From Ambrosia x helenae (lineage: Eukaryota; Streptophyta; Magnoliopsida; Asterales; Asteraceae), in contig CM061230.1 in NCBI GenBank assembly GCA_030844895.1, positions 3,264,705 to 3,328,704 of the forward strand: 64,000 bases of DNA, written 5' to 3'. This document shows, piece by piece, positions 35,882 to 47,075 of the stretch. The position numbers were made by a program, and so were the translations under genes. The notes under the pieces were generated by a model. That model saw nothing but the letters and a program-made list of their open reading frames with translations, made no database searches and was not told where the DNA came from. Within the stretch, counting starts at the first letter, position 1; every line of letters begins with the position of its first letter.

Positions 35882-36090
35882 TGTAATATCCGAGTTCTCA
35901 TACAATCAATATTGTTCATTTTGCTCATGATGAGCTCACAAATTGTTTTTGGTTGCTCGGTGGAGACTTCCCAAATGTCACCCATCTTGGTACTACTCTC
36001 ACCTAAACACGCTTAACTGTGAAGTTATGATATAATCCACAACTATTGTGCCTAAAATGTGTTGGTGATATTCAATGGCGTAGCCTGGAT
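35882..36090 (-). mobile_element. Second Cassandra-like LTR relic with 5S-like segment
   Basis: Read on the minus strand, 36026-35961 resembles 5S rRNA (CAGTTAAGCGTGTTTAGG; CAAGATGGGTGACAT). It is followed by GAACAATATTGATTG and a terminal GGATATTACA at 35882. It parallels the LTR at 12.66-12.92 kb over its whole length but is more diverged. No primer-binding site is next to it, so it is a 3' or solo LTR. The outer boundary is approximate. Confidence 0.65.
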
Positions 36091-36228
36091 TTTTTCCTAG
36101 GTGTTCGGAAATTTTTTAGGGATGGATGGCCGATTGTCTTTCACTAAGTTTCGTCTTTTTGGGGATGGGTCAGGTCAAATGCAAATAATTAATACGTTGA
36201 TCGATAATAAAAATGAATAATAAAAATT

Positions 36229-36384
36229 CTTTAAAGTTGCTCCCTATCCATTACTTCATCTATAGAAACATCTCTAAGAAAATCGTTTTTAATAAAAACA
36301 AATGAAACTATCACTTAAATATTCATCACTAATCCGATTACACAAATCGAATTTCATGTACTTCATTGCTGGAAAGCATCTCTC
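36229..36384 (-). pseudogene. hAT transposase C-terminal (dimerisation) relic
   Basis: The minus strand reads ERCFPAMKYMKFDLCNRISD, then EYLSDSFICF, then after a frameshift IFLRDVSIDEVMDREQL. This resembles the hATC dimerisation region of plant hAT transposases. It is only about 50 codons, with stops, and clearly dead. Confidence 0.65.
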
Positions 36385-37496
36385 ATGTCTCAACATTTGC
36401 AGTCGCGACGGGTAAAACGAGAGCTAACTTCAATAGTCGGTAAAAGCGTGAGGCGAGGCGAGGTGGGGCCATGGGAAGTGCGACGTCCGGCCATGTGTGA
36501 AAACGTGAAGCTGCTTTTGTTGACTACAAGCTATGCGTTCTTGTTTATTTGTTATCTTTTTAAGTTGGTTTTAGATGATTTATGGGCTTGTGTGGTGGGC
36601 TAAAGCCTTAACTAGTTATTTTTCTAATTGCTTATGGGCTAAATGAGTTAAAGACTTAAAGGGTTATTTTTTTTAATAAAATGTGGGCTTAACAAGTTAC
36701 TCCTTTTTAATTAAAATGTAGGTTAAGATTTGTTGTCAAATTTTCTAAGGTGGTGTCAAGTTTTCTAAAGGTTCGGTGTAACAATTTCCGTGGTTTTGAT
36801 GTCAAAATTTCTACAAGTGTATCTCAAAATACATGTATATATTTTTGGTACAAGTTTGGCCGAACCCATACTTCCCTGTACCTACACCCCAGGTGATATT
36901 AATGCTAACATCTCTAATGAACTCAACATCTCTCATGTCCATGGCTGATGTGAGATTTGCATAGGGTGTTACAATTTGAATCGTAGTATCTTGAATATGC
37001 TGGAATAATGGTTCGGTTTGATTCAAACTGTTTCTCTTCTTTTCGTTTTATTATCTTTTTTTAACGACAAACTACACATTGTTCTAAAGTCTACACCACT
37101 TGTATCCAATAAAGCCTTAAACCATCACCACTTGTGAGAGGGGTACTAATGCAACATCTTAATACTAGTAGGCTATAAACCCTTTGATTTTTTTAGTCAA
37201 TTGACATTATTTGTAAGAAAAGTCAGCCGAAAGGGTTAAAAGCATTATCATGGTAAGATTTGAGACCCAAGTTATGAGTCTATGTGTTACACACGGTTAT
37301 ATGTTAGACGCATGGCCAATGGCGAAATGTGGTATCAAAGAATGGGTTAAAGGATGAGCAGGACGGCCATCCCTTCCACCTTGTAAAATCGCGGTATGCC
37401 AGAATGGGCGCCGCAACCTCCATGTAGGCATAATGTGCTCCATCCCGCAAGTATAACAGTTAGCCTAAGAAGGTAACTGAATTATAGATGACAGAT
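36385..37496. other. Intergenic DNA without a recognised gene
   Basis: A 72-codon frame at 36385-36603 lies just beyond the transposase relic and has no recognisable domain. The rest is low-complexity AT-rich DNA. Confidence 0.35.
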
Positions 37497-38134
37497 TAGG
37501 GGTGTTCAAAAAAATCCGAATCCGAATTCGAATCCGAAAAATCCGAAAATCCGTATCCGTATTATCCGAAATTTCGGATTATCCGATTTTCGGATATCCG
37601 AAAATCGGATAATCCGAAATTTCGGATTCGGATTCGGATCCTGATTTTAAAAATTTTCGGATAATCGGATTATCCGAATCCGAAATATTAAAAAATATAT
37701 AATAATATATTATATACACTAAGGTAGAAACATACTTGAACCCTAACCCCAACTCATAATATTCAACCACTCTTCTTCTTTTTCTCTTCACTTTGATGTC
37801 TGAACTCTCTCCACTCTCTCCTTCTCCATACATCCGGCCAATCATGACCACCGTTCGATCGACCTCCGCAGCAATGTGACCACCGTCCGACCTCCGTAGC
37901 CCCCTCCACCCTCGTCTCTAAACCTCCACACCCCCGTCCACCTCTTCTCTGAACCTCCACAGCCCTTCCACCTCATCTCCAAAGAGTACATATACTTTTA
38001 AAGAAAGGTCCTGTTTCTTGTGGATCGTGTAACACTTTTGCAGTTTTGCTTGACTGTTATCATTTAGTTATACTATTATTTTATTAACTATTGACTATCC
38101 GAAATTCGGATTATCCGAATTTGAACACCCCTAA
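37497..38134. mobile_element. hAT-like MITE with ATCCGAA/TTCGGAT repeats
   Basis: The ends TTAGGGGTGTTCAAA and the complement of TTAGGGGTGTTCAAATTC are followed inward by many ATCCGAA and TTCGGAT units on both sides. The centre carries unrelated C/T-rich sequence (about 37790-37980). Flanking 8-mers do not match, so the duplication has decayed or the ends are off by a few bases. Confidence 0.55.
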
Positions 38135-38880
38135 CCAGTACTATAGTCCAACTTTTGATAACACATGAAGGGGGTGCATATCAGGTTTTACCTTACTGGC
38201 TTACTGCATTTAAAGACCAAGCCTTTGAAGTAGAAAAGCCCAACTATTGAGAAAACAAAACTAAAGGGCCACAGTCAAGGCCCATAAAAGTCAATCTTGT
38301 AACCCAACCCAATCGAGTCAGCAAAATTTACTATACATATTAATGTGCAAATTGTAAAACATAAGGTACAACTTGAATTTTTTTCAATATATTTTTGTTT
38401 TTTTTTCTTTTACGATTTTTTTTATTACTTTTAACCCCAACATTTTTTACATCTTTGACAATTTGGTGCTCGTTTCAGTCTAAATTTTGCGATTTAACAT
38501 GTCACAATGAGCGTGCGTGGTTCAACGTTTTTAAGCCTCATTTAAAGGTCCCGTCTTAACGTGCGGGTCTCGGATCGACTTAAATAGTGTTTTCTATGTT
38601 TTGTGTTTCGTGTGCGTGTTCAACTTTTATGTTTACTTTTGGTTTTATTTTTTCGTTTTTTATTTTCTTAGTATAACTTTTTAGTATTGGTAGTCATTAA
38701 CGGTGGTGTGGTACTAATGCTACTTTGCACAGTTTTACTCACTGCCTCAATGCGAGCGCTCATTACTAGTTCTAAAACATCTTACAACTTACAATTATAC
38801 CTTTTGTTAAATAAAGTATAATCTCAATTATATTTCGTTCTTTTCAAAATTATACATCATCATCATACTCAGTTAATCTC

Positions 38881-38982
38881 ATCAATAGCAAAGTTAAGGT
38901 AGGGTCTGAGGAGGGTAATATGTAGACAGCCTTACCTCTACTCCGTGAGAATAGAGAGGCTGCTTCCAGTGAGACCCTCGGC
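38881..38982 (-). repeat. Au/TS-like SINE fragment
   Basis: AAGGTAGGGTCTGAGGAGGG followed by GACAGCCTTACCTCTACTCC matches, in reverse orientation, the conserved 3' half of a widespread plant SINE (family from memory). It is truncated with no duplication. A diverged relative is at 4800-4885. Confidence 0.5.
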
Positions 38983-39025
38983 TCGATGGTGGTTTTGTAC
39001 CAAACCTTGGACATAAGGCACATAA

Positions 39026-39131
39026 TGTAACATCGTAAAAATTTCCCCAAAATTTTTATACGTAAAAGCCTTATTTCATCTTTATCATTAATTATTCCTA
39101 ACACACAACTTATATATATATATATATACAT

Positions 39132-39170
<39 letters not shown>

Positions 39171-41603
39171 GCAAAACAAAAAAAATAACTATACAGATTA
39201 TACAATGATTAAGCTCTAGCCCACCCCTCATTTTCTTTTTTTTTTTCGGAGCCCAGACATGTCCAGCCCAGTACACCCGGCCCAACACCAACACTCCCTT
39301 GCCCTCGTCCCTGTTACCCGGTGTTCAGACCCGACGCAGAACCCGACCCAGTTATCAAACGCGATTAGACGCGAAATCTGGAAACCCTTTTGACTGATTT
39401 TACACCGACACAATCAGGCTTAAATGCAGCGACGAATAATTATCCTAATCATTCCTTATTTGTTGATTTAAACGCGTGTTTGACCCACTCTGGTCAAACA
39501 GTTATGACTTTCCAAAACAACGAGAACCCTATAAATAGAACCCGTCTCCTCAGTCTAAAATCGTCGAAAACGAAACCCTCACTCTCAATTTCACCTCAAA
39601 ACTCTTCATAATCTACATTTTCTTTGCGTTTGACTTTTTGGTTGACCAGGCAAAACATCATCAATTTTGGGTTGTAAGTCACGATCCTTTACATGTTTTC
39701 AATATTAGTTATCACGTGATCAATAACCCTATGAATCCAAGGGTTATGGATTGATGATTTGTTCAATTATTTTGGCTAGGGTTCGAAGCCTTCTATTGGG
39801 GAAGATGATAACATTTCAAACGCGTATAAAATCATTTCTGTCACACATTTGAACAACCATCTGATTTAGATCAGATGGTTGTGCTGTTGCCTTATTACTC
39901 AACGTCGCGGGTTCGAGTCCCACTATAAACAAATTTTTATTCTTTTCTTTAAAAGGTTTATAAAATCAGATTTCTATATACCATATAATCAATTATAAAC
40001 CCAGTTTATTCGTTCTCAGGGTCCAGACCAGTTGGTCTGGGCTTGTGATTTAAAACACACGAACCGGCCAAGGGCCCGTGTTCGATTCTTGGCATCAACA
40101 AACATCCTTTTTAATTAAGTATATATATATATATATTCCTTTATATTTTTAAAAATTCATTTTAAAATACTAAAACTCTTTTATAAATTCTACAAAAATT
40201 ATTTTATGTTAATCTAGTGGAAAAGTTTAACATACAATTTTTAGTTTTCAAAAATTTATTTATTTAATATATATAATAAATAATTCAAGTTTATTCTATT
40301 TTATTTATAAAATTCTATAAAAATATCAAAACAATTATATAAATTTCCACAAAAATTATTCTGAGTTTTTATAACAATAAACTTTTCTGAAATGATTTTT
40401 ATTTCTGAAAAATCATTTATTTAATATTTTTAATCAATTTTTGTTAGTTTTAGTCATAAATAAATAATAATAAATTCATTTTTCAATATTTTTGCACCAA
40501 AATTTTCTATAAATTATTTCTATTTATTTAGAATAGAAATACAATTTTTAATTAATAATTCTATAATTTTAACATTTTTAAATATTAAAGTCATATTTTG
40601 ACAATTTGAAATAAATAGATTTAATATTCTATTTTTAAGAAAATAATTTTATAAAAATTATTTTCATACTTAAAACTTTGTATTGTGACCATCTTTAATT
40701 TAAAATTTACAAAAAAGACTTTTGTTTATTTATTTATCAAATTTCTCTTAATTAATAAACATTTTATTTATCAAACGAACACTTATCCCCAAATTAGGAA
40801 CCCTAGAATATCTTTGGAATAGAAAACTTAGAGTTTTAAGTTTTCCCAACACTTATGTTATTGCCTTAAACAGAGGGTGATACTTGGAATCATTGTGCCA
40901 CATTTATTCTATATCAAGGGATTTAACACTATCATTAAGGTGAGTTTACATAACCCTTTTTTCTGTTTTACATTTTGGGGTGAAACATGTTTAAACATTT
41001 TATACACTAACATTGTTGAAACTTGTGATTCAATTATAAAAATTTTATACACTATCATTTACTCATTCTATCATTTGACTGTAACAAAAAGACACAGTAC
41101 AATCATTAACATTGATCAAGCCGCCTGTTTAGATTATAGCGCTATAGGTCTGACAAACCCATCCCCCCGCATAAATTCAGGGATGATCAATAACAGTTAC
41201 ACTTTTACTAACTTGCGAGTTAGGTCTCAGTCGACACAAGGTTTGATTGTACAAAAGACGCATTGTTACATGTCGGACTCATACTCTATCATTATACAAC
41301 TGTGGTTGTTGTACAAACTATTGTTATCTACTATATTCGAAAACCTATGTATTCTCACCAACTTTTGTTGACCCAAAATATTTTCAAACTTAACATGTTT
41401 CAGGTTATTGCTTGCTTGGAGATTAGAGTTTAATGCTTGAAGATGTGCATTTAGTATTTTTCATGTTGATGTACAAATTCTTGTAGAACAATTGAATGTA
41501 ATGTATTTAATTCAATTATTAAAATTTATTATTTACCATGAGCTACTGAACAATCATTCATACGTGACACCTCGATGTTTCCGCCATCGGTTGAGGTGTT
41601 ACA
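39026..41603 (+). mobile_element. Solo LTR of a gypsy element
   Basis: 2578 bp starting TGTAACATCG and ending GAGGTGTTACA, flanked by an exact CATAA duplication (39021-39025 and 41604-41608). It is clearly related to the LTRs of 13592-23794: same terminus with GATGTTTCCGCCATCGGTTG, TATA box at 39530-39537, tRNA-like B box GGTTCGAGTCC at 39910-39920, and AT-rich hairpin zone. No internal region remains, so LTR-LTR recombination removed it. A (TAA)n microsatellite is at about 39133-39171. The 164-codon frame at 40877-41371 has no known counterpart and is not called. Confidence 0.9.
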
Positions 41604-42489
41604 CATAACACTTAGCAATCGGAACAAGCCCGATTGGTGCATGTAACCCCTTGTCTTTTGGCTATCAACACCACGTCACCACCACATGATGCATGATTAA
41701 CCATCCGTCGTTTTTAACGTTATTTTTACAAAATTAATAAAATAACGTTAAAATTAGTGCAACTTTACTTTTGCCCCCCGAGGGCCACACATATATACAT
41801 TATATGCGCACAGCCGTAAGCGGGGCTAAATAAAGTATAAACTCAACTATCTTCCGATCTTTTCAAATAATTTAAAACTTAGTGTTTTTGTCTTGCATCA
41901 TTACTGGTTACCTTAGGACTTAAGTTTTTCTAAAACATGAAATACTTTATCGATAAATACTCATACAAGTTTAAAATCTTGATTTTTATAATTTTTTCTC
42001 AGATAATTATTATGTTTGTGTTTGCTATGGTAGAGTGGGTTTACACTTATTGTGGTTCTCACTTCCCATCCTTGTAGAGGTTGTGAGTTTGATTCCTGGT
42101 AGCCCCCTTATAAACCTTGGCCGGCCTTGGGTGGTATGCTCGTTAAAGCGTCCTGACGCCGTCTCGAACTCGCCAACTCGGGCCGCGTCGCACGTGGTGA
42201 GAAACCCGGTGAGCTAGCCGATCAAAAAAAGGTTTAGATGCATTGTTGTAAATTGTAATCAATAGTGCATGTAGTTTTAAAAATAATATTTAAATCTCAA
42301 AGCTATAACTAATTTAAATAAAATAATGAAGTACATATTAAAAGAATTTTAGTTACAAATTGATGAAAAAAAGAATCTACAAGTAATACATTGGCACGAA
42401 AGGATGATGTTGCAGTTAAAATATCATTTATTATTGTGCATCTGGTGATTTTCCACAAATGGATTGCTGCTACAAGCACATCTAATAGC

Positions 42490-42490
<1 letters not shown>
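41604..42490. repeat. Intergenic DNA with a SINE-like block
   Basis: The segment about 42030-42226 has a tRNA-like start (TGGTAGAGTGGGTTT, then GTTTGATTCC near 42090) and ends in GATCAAAAAAAGG. This fits a tRNA-derived SINE, although no flanking duplication was found. The remainder, including a GC-poor stretch to 42470, shows no gene. Confidence 0.4.

Positions 42491-42541
<51 letters not shown>
42491..42541. repeat. (TA)n microsatellite
   Basis: An almost pure AT/TA run of about 50 bp lies between two parts of the NIMIN2-like 3' UTR homology described next. Confidence 0.9.
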
Positions 42542-42559
42542 TTCGTGGGTTGAACGCAC

Positions 42560-42640
42560 CTACAACGATAGTTTGAGGTTCAAACTGTCTTCGTGTTCTT
42601 TATGTTGTTGATTACGAAGTTTATGATTGTATTTATAGGT
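42560..42640 (-). pseudogene. Truncated NIMIN2-like paralogue (3' end only)
   Basis: The minus strand reads QHKEHEDSLNLKLSL and a stop at 42562-42560, nearly the C-terminus of the gene at 46375-46722 (QHGEVNDDNLNLKLSL). Homology continues into the 3' UTR (GATGTGCTTGTAGCAGCAAT at about 42458-42480), where the (TA)n run is inserted. Upstream codons and the NPR1-binding helix are missing, so it is a dead fragment. Confidence 0.65.
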
Positions 42641-42869
42641 ATGGATGGATAAATACAATATTTTTTCTGTCTCAATTCTCATTTTTCATAGAAGAAGATT
42701 AGCATCAAAACCACAACCTATCAATATTTTTTATTAGTTTCGAACTAAACCTACATCAATTTTATTCGTTATAGCCGATGTTATGCACTTATGCCCGATG
42801 TCCGAAACCCACGAGCATACCCAAAACCTGCGGATATCCCCGATACCCAATGGGTAATTACCCGTCCCA

Positions 42870-43562
42870 TGTTGGAATTTATGTGTGAATGAGAGTCACA
42901 CTAGTATTGGAATAAATGTACACAATGTTGCTTATCCCATTTTAGTGAGGGGATGAAATATTGGTTGGTTTACAAGTAGGAAAAGATCTTGGAATAGAAG
43001 ATCAGGATCCACCAGTGACCAGAGGATCAGAGCAGATGATGTTGCTACTGAGCAGAGGATCAGAGCAGAGGATGTTGCTACTGACCAGAGGATCAGAGCA
43101 GATGATGTTGATACTGACCAGAGGATCAGAGCAGACCAGAGGATGTGGCTACTGATCAGAGCAGAGGATTTTACCACTGCTAGGCTTCTAGAACAGATGA
43201 TTCTAGAAAAGATGGTTTAGCTTCTGTGTCTCATGGCTTTTCACTTTCTCACCTGATGCACTGATTACTGCAATAAAGAATATATATTATTGCATCAGTT
43301 ATTATTTGATCATCTATATAAGCCAACAATTGTGTACAAATGAAACATACAACAAAGCAACAAACACATTTGATAAACAACTTTAGTGCCGACTTCTTTT
43401 CAGACAAGTGTCCGAGTCCGGCAGTGCACCATCACTGTTATGAACCGGTGTACCCTGGGAACAGACCAAGAATCTGTTTACAATAATTGTATCAAACACA
43501 AGCCCAGTTTGCAGTCATCCTTTTACTACTTCTTCTGCTGCTTTTAGTAAGTTTTTCTAACA
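42870..43562 (+). mobile_element. Copia-type solo LTR
   Basis: 693 bp with ends TGTTGGAATTTA and TTTTCTAACA, typical of Ty1/copia LTRs. Flanks are TCCCA (42865-42869) and TTCCA (43563-43567), a 5-bp duplication with one change. Removing it rejoins a CCCGTCCCATACCCGACGGG stretch of an older repeat (about 42780-42869 plus 43568-43670, with ACCCG/CGGGT motifs). Contains a minisatellite (next entry). No internal region. Confidence 0.75.
43014..43168 (+). repeat. Minisatellite in the Copia LTR
   Basis: About 4.5 imperfect copies of a roughly 33-bp unit containing GACCAGAGGATCAGAGCAGA followed by TGATGTTGCTACT. Small frames on both strands here are repeat artefacts. Confidence 0.85.
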
Positions 43563-43670
43563 TTCCATACCCGACGGGTTTTAGGACGGGTATGGGACAA
43601 GATTTAGTAATCGGGTATGGGGTTGGGATTAGCCATACCCGTCCCATACCTGCCCCATTGTCATCCCTAA

Positions 43671-44530
43671 AAGCCACAAAGGAAAGTTTCTTGGTGAGTT
43701 TTGTATGAGATGGCCCATTCGTTGTACTTTTTCGTTTTTAGCCCAACATAAGGATTCGGCCTCAAAAGGCTCCTGTTCGTTGTGTGGTGCTTTTTTTTTT
43801 ATGTTAATAAATTCTAGATTAATAGTTAATAAAAATTTATATAATGACAGGCAGCAGGTAGACAACAGGTAGTGCTTCAAATTCATTAAAGGTGTTTCCT
43901 TAAAAATGACTGAGAACGTTAATATTTAATACTAAATTACTAGAAACTGAAAATTAGAGTTCTATAAAAAGGCTATCACATATATATGATCTTTTGACAC
44001 ATAAGAGTTCATCAAGGCACCCATGCCATTATTTTCAAAATTACAAACAAGTTATTTAACTCTATTATCTATTTTTAATTAATTTAACAAAATTATTACA
44101 CAGTTAATATAATAATTATTAATATTAGTATTCACAACATAGTGGCGTGACACAAGTGTCACCTTTTATTACATAACTTCCTTTTGCACATCATAGTTGC
44201 GTGACACATCGTCATTTTTGGCGCTTGACAGGGTGTTGTCATCACCCGTATTTTTTTTTTTTTTGCCTGGTTTATTTTTAGCTAACCCGTATTCTACGCT
44301 ATGAAAAGTTCTTGTATTTGCCTCTAAATGACGTTCAAAGGATGAAGATGGTGGTTGAAAATGATGTAATTTTTAGTATTATTTGCAAATTGCAAGTTCC
44401 TGTTTTATACTTTTATCTGATGTCTCACATGACCCATATAAGGTCCACTTGTAGCCCAACCCAATTGGGGGTTGACGCTTCCCCACAAAAATTCCAACAC
44501 AGTTTCAAAGTAAACCTTTTATTTAATTTA
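43671..44530. other. Intergenic DNA, no gene
   Basis: AT-rich sequence with a T run at 44251-44263. Two short copies of GTGGCGTGACAC/GTTGCGTGACAC lie near 44140 and 44198. Nothing else is recognised. Confidence 0.4.
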
Positions 44531-44812
44531 GGGGCTATTTGGTAGCCTCTTAATGAGGCTCTTAACCATTCAGTGTTGAATGGTTCAGCATTCAGTGTGT
44601 TTGTTTCAGCTTCTGAATAGAATGGTTAAGTCTGAATCATTAAGATTTGGGATGATACTGAACCATTAAGCACTGAACTAGGCTGAAACTTAATGAGGCT
44701 CCCCTACCAACGTGGGACAAGAAAACTAACCATTAAGGGGTCCAACTTAATGATTCAGCGCTTAACCATTCAGACCTCTTAATTATTCAGCACTTAATCA
44801 ACCAAACAGCCC
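44531..44812. mobile_element. Tourist-like MITE
   Basis: The ends GGGGCTATTTGGT and the complement of GGGCTGTTTGGT are flanked by TTA (44528-44530 and 44813-44815), as in PIF/Harbinger MITEs. Subterminal repeats of CTTAACCATTCAG and TTAATGATTCAG fill it. No coding. Confidence 0.7.
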
Positions 44813-45620
44813 TTAGTATTATCAATTATATTCTTTGTTCTACTTTTCTATAATCCAAACAAATCCTGCTTTTCTATTGGATCATTTATTAAAAATCTGA
44901 AGTTCGTTTATAGTACATGAGATTTATTTAACGATAAATACTCCTACATGTTTTCACGAATACTTTAGATTAAAATCAAATCTTAACACCTCATATGCAT
45001 CTTAGAGCACCCATAATGTACAAACCTTTGCAACCTTTATAAATCGCCACATCAAATTTATAAACTTCTCTAAAAGCCCCCACTTTCTCCGCAATATACA
45101 AACCGCATAAAACTCATTAAAAATTATTATTGTGTGTGTATGTGAGTGGGGGGCCCACAAAAGAAGCCCGTAAGAGTTCAGGCAGTCCGAACTTGAAACG
45201 AACCGAGCGGGTGCCACAGTGTGGCCAGACGAGTGATTTGGTCTGTGGACTTGCCACCCTCAAATGAACAAAAAACGCGCCACATTTGGGTTCTTTTATA
45301 CGCTAGACACTTTTATTACTAATTTATACTTAAACATTTAACAACTTAGACCCATTTTTTCTTTTAAAATACCATTTTTCAATATAATATTCGATATTAA
45401 AGTTAAAGTTATGCTCAAAACCCTACCAATAATTCCGTTATAAATGGAACTATAATGGGTCGTCTTGACAACTTAGATGGACCTTATAAGTTATATGTTA
45501 AGCCACACCTTTATCGGTACTTTAGACTAAACGTTGTAGTTTAGTCCTATCAATAGTTATGTCATAGCGAATACGTTTTTGTTTATATTCAAGTTATATA
45601 AGAATGGATTATTGATTTTA
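44813..45620. other. Intergenic DNA, no gene
   Basis: AT-rich. A patch at about 45003-45290 has MITE-like character (GAGCACCCATAATG...) without a matching end. No open frame of interest. Confidence 0.35.
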
Positions 45621-45929
45621 GAGTTAATAGCCAAAATCGTCCCCGAGGTTTGGTCACTTTTGCCACTTTAGTCCAAAACCCAAACCTTTTACATCCGGGT
45701 CCTTCAGTCTTATTTTTCTTGCCAAATTCGTTCCTGACAACGTTTAAGTTGTGGACTGAAGTGGCAAAAGTGACCAAACCTCAGGGACGAATTTAGCAAA
45801 ACCCAAACCTTTTCAGGGACGAATTTGGCAAAAAAAATAAAACTGAAGGACTCAGATGTAAAAGGTTTGGGTTTTGGACTGAAGTGGCAAAAGTGACCAA
45901 ATCTCAGAGACGAATTTGGCTATTAACTC
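45621..45929. mobile_element. Mutator-like MITE
   Basis: 309 bp with ends GAGTTAATAGCCAAAATCGT and the complement of GAGTTAATAGCCAAATTCGT. It is flanked by an exact 9-bp duplication TTGATTTTA (45612-45620 and 45930-45938). It contains internally repeated ACCAAACCTCAGGGACGAAT units and folds on itself. End sequence and TSD length match the family of 27981-28219 and 47828-56142. Confidence 0.8.
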
Positions 45930-46374
45930 TTGATTTTATGACACATTTAAAAAAAAAAGTAAATATAAAAGTTACTTAAGTTTTAAATTAATCTGCAAAA
46001 CTGAATCTGTAGTAAAAAAAAAAGTAACATTCCTGTTTGGTTAAATTTTCCCTTTTCAGTCAATTTTACATTAATCTCTTAATACTTACGCCTTGATCAT
46101 CTTAATCATATGTAACCATTGAATTATTGAGATCAATTGCACAAATCCTTTTGTATTATTCTCTCCAAATTATCATTTATTCCTTTTTATCTTATCTAAC
46201 CATTAAAGGGCTTGTAGTCTAGCAACATCAAGACGTAGATTTAGCAGTAAAATTAGATAAGTCTATGCGTTAGCCGGTAAAAAAACTACAAAACACACTT
46301 AATATATATTTATTATTGTCAATCCAGTAGTTAATATAATTAATTCCCCAAATGGATTACTGCTACAGCCAGAT
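45930..46374. other. 3' flank of the NIMIN2-like gene
   Basis: Low-complexity AT-rich DNA. The part next to 46374 is probably the 3' UTR of the minus-strand gene (homologous to about 42455-42490). A stretch near 46208-46290 (GGGCTTGTAGTCTAGCAACATC) may be a SINE fragment. Confidence 0.4.
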
Positions 46375-46722
46375 CTACAACGATAGCTTGAGGTTCAAGT
46401 TATCATCATTGACTTCTCCATGTTGTTCATGTTCTTGTTCACGAGGTTTATGATTATTATCATGATGTTGATCATTTATTATGCTGACGTGGAAATCATG
46501 ACGTTCAAAAGAAGAAGAAGAGGATGATTGAACATGATTTAATTTTCTTCTTTTATTTGCTTTCTCCATTTCTTCAAGCTCTTGTTTTCTTCGTTCACGC
46601 GCATCTCTAAAACTTCTGATGAGTGAAAAGAATATTTCCATCTTTTTTTCGTCGTTGTCGTTGCTGTCGTCGTCGTCGAGTTCGTTGATCAAACTTATGG
46701 TGATGTTTTTATGGTTTTCCAT
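46375..46722 (-). CDS. NIMIN2-like NPR1-interacting protein
   Basis: A single exon of 115 residues. A central helix with KKMEIFFSLIRSFRDARERR (about residues 26-45) matches the NPR1-binding motif of NIMIN2-type proteins, followed by a basic KANKRRKL stretch, a serine run (about 66-71) and a polar tail. The C-terminus ends LNLKLSL, an EAR-type LxLxL repression motif. NIMIN proteins bind the salicylic-acid receptor NPR1 in the nucleus and dampen PR-gene activation. The N-terminal acidic DDDDSNDNDEKK run is usual for the family. Upstream (minus strand) is TATATAA near 46810-46804, and farther out a W-box-like TTGACT and a TGACG-containing palindrome (46906-46921), suiting salicylic-acid-inducible expression. 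Family call is by memory of tobacco/Arabidopsis NIMIN2. Confidence 0.85.
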   Translation of the reverse strand: MENHKNITISLINELDDDDSNDNDEKKMEIFFSLIRSFRDARERRKQELEEMEKANKRRKLNHVQSSSSSSFERHDFHVSIINDQHHDNNHKPREQEHEQHGEVNDDNLNLKLSL

Positions 46723-47075
46723 GGAAAATTGGAGCTAGATTTATGTGTTGATGTTTGGAGTTGTAATGAAATAAAGATGGGGTGGTTGTGTGAAAGAGTT
46801 TAATTTATATAAGAAATTAATGGAGAGAGATCCTTTGGAATTTGTCATTGTTTTTGACTAGTGTAATGTAATGTGTATGTCATGTTGTGATGTAGATTGG
46901 ATTATGTCATCAATGATGACGGCATAATCAACGGCCGCCCTTGTAGAGCCAGCCATCTCCTCTCATATTCTTGTAAATATTTTTATTTATATTATTCTAT
47001 TGATGATTTTGATTAGTGAAAGAAAAAAAAAATAGTGAAAGCATAATTAACTATTTCGGTCTTTTCAATGTTTAA
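46723..47075 (-). promoter_or_regulatory. Promoter region of the NIMIN2-like gene
   Basis: Reading away from the gene: leader, TATA-like TATATAA at about 46810-46804, TTGACT (W-box core) at about 46854-46859, and GTCATCAATGATGAC (46906-46920, a perfect inverted repeat with one spacer base) running into TGACGG. TGACG is the core bound by TGA bZIP factors that recruit NPR1. The assignment of function to these sites is inference. Confidence 0.45.

Noticed and set aside
37497..38134. 8-bp target-site duplication for this hAT-like element
   Set aside because: Flanking 8-mers at the apparent ends do not match, so a TSD is not claimed although the inverted ends are clear.
40877..41371. 164-codon frame in the solo LTR
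   Set aside because: Inside a defined LTR, no recognisable domain, and the homologous part of the other LTRs is not open over the same length.
42932..43177. 81-codon minus-strand serine/leucine-rich frame
   Set aside because: A translation of the minisatellite in the Copia LTR; periodic and not a protein.
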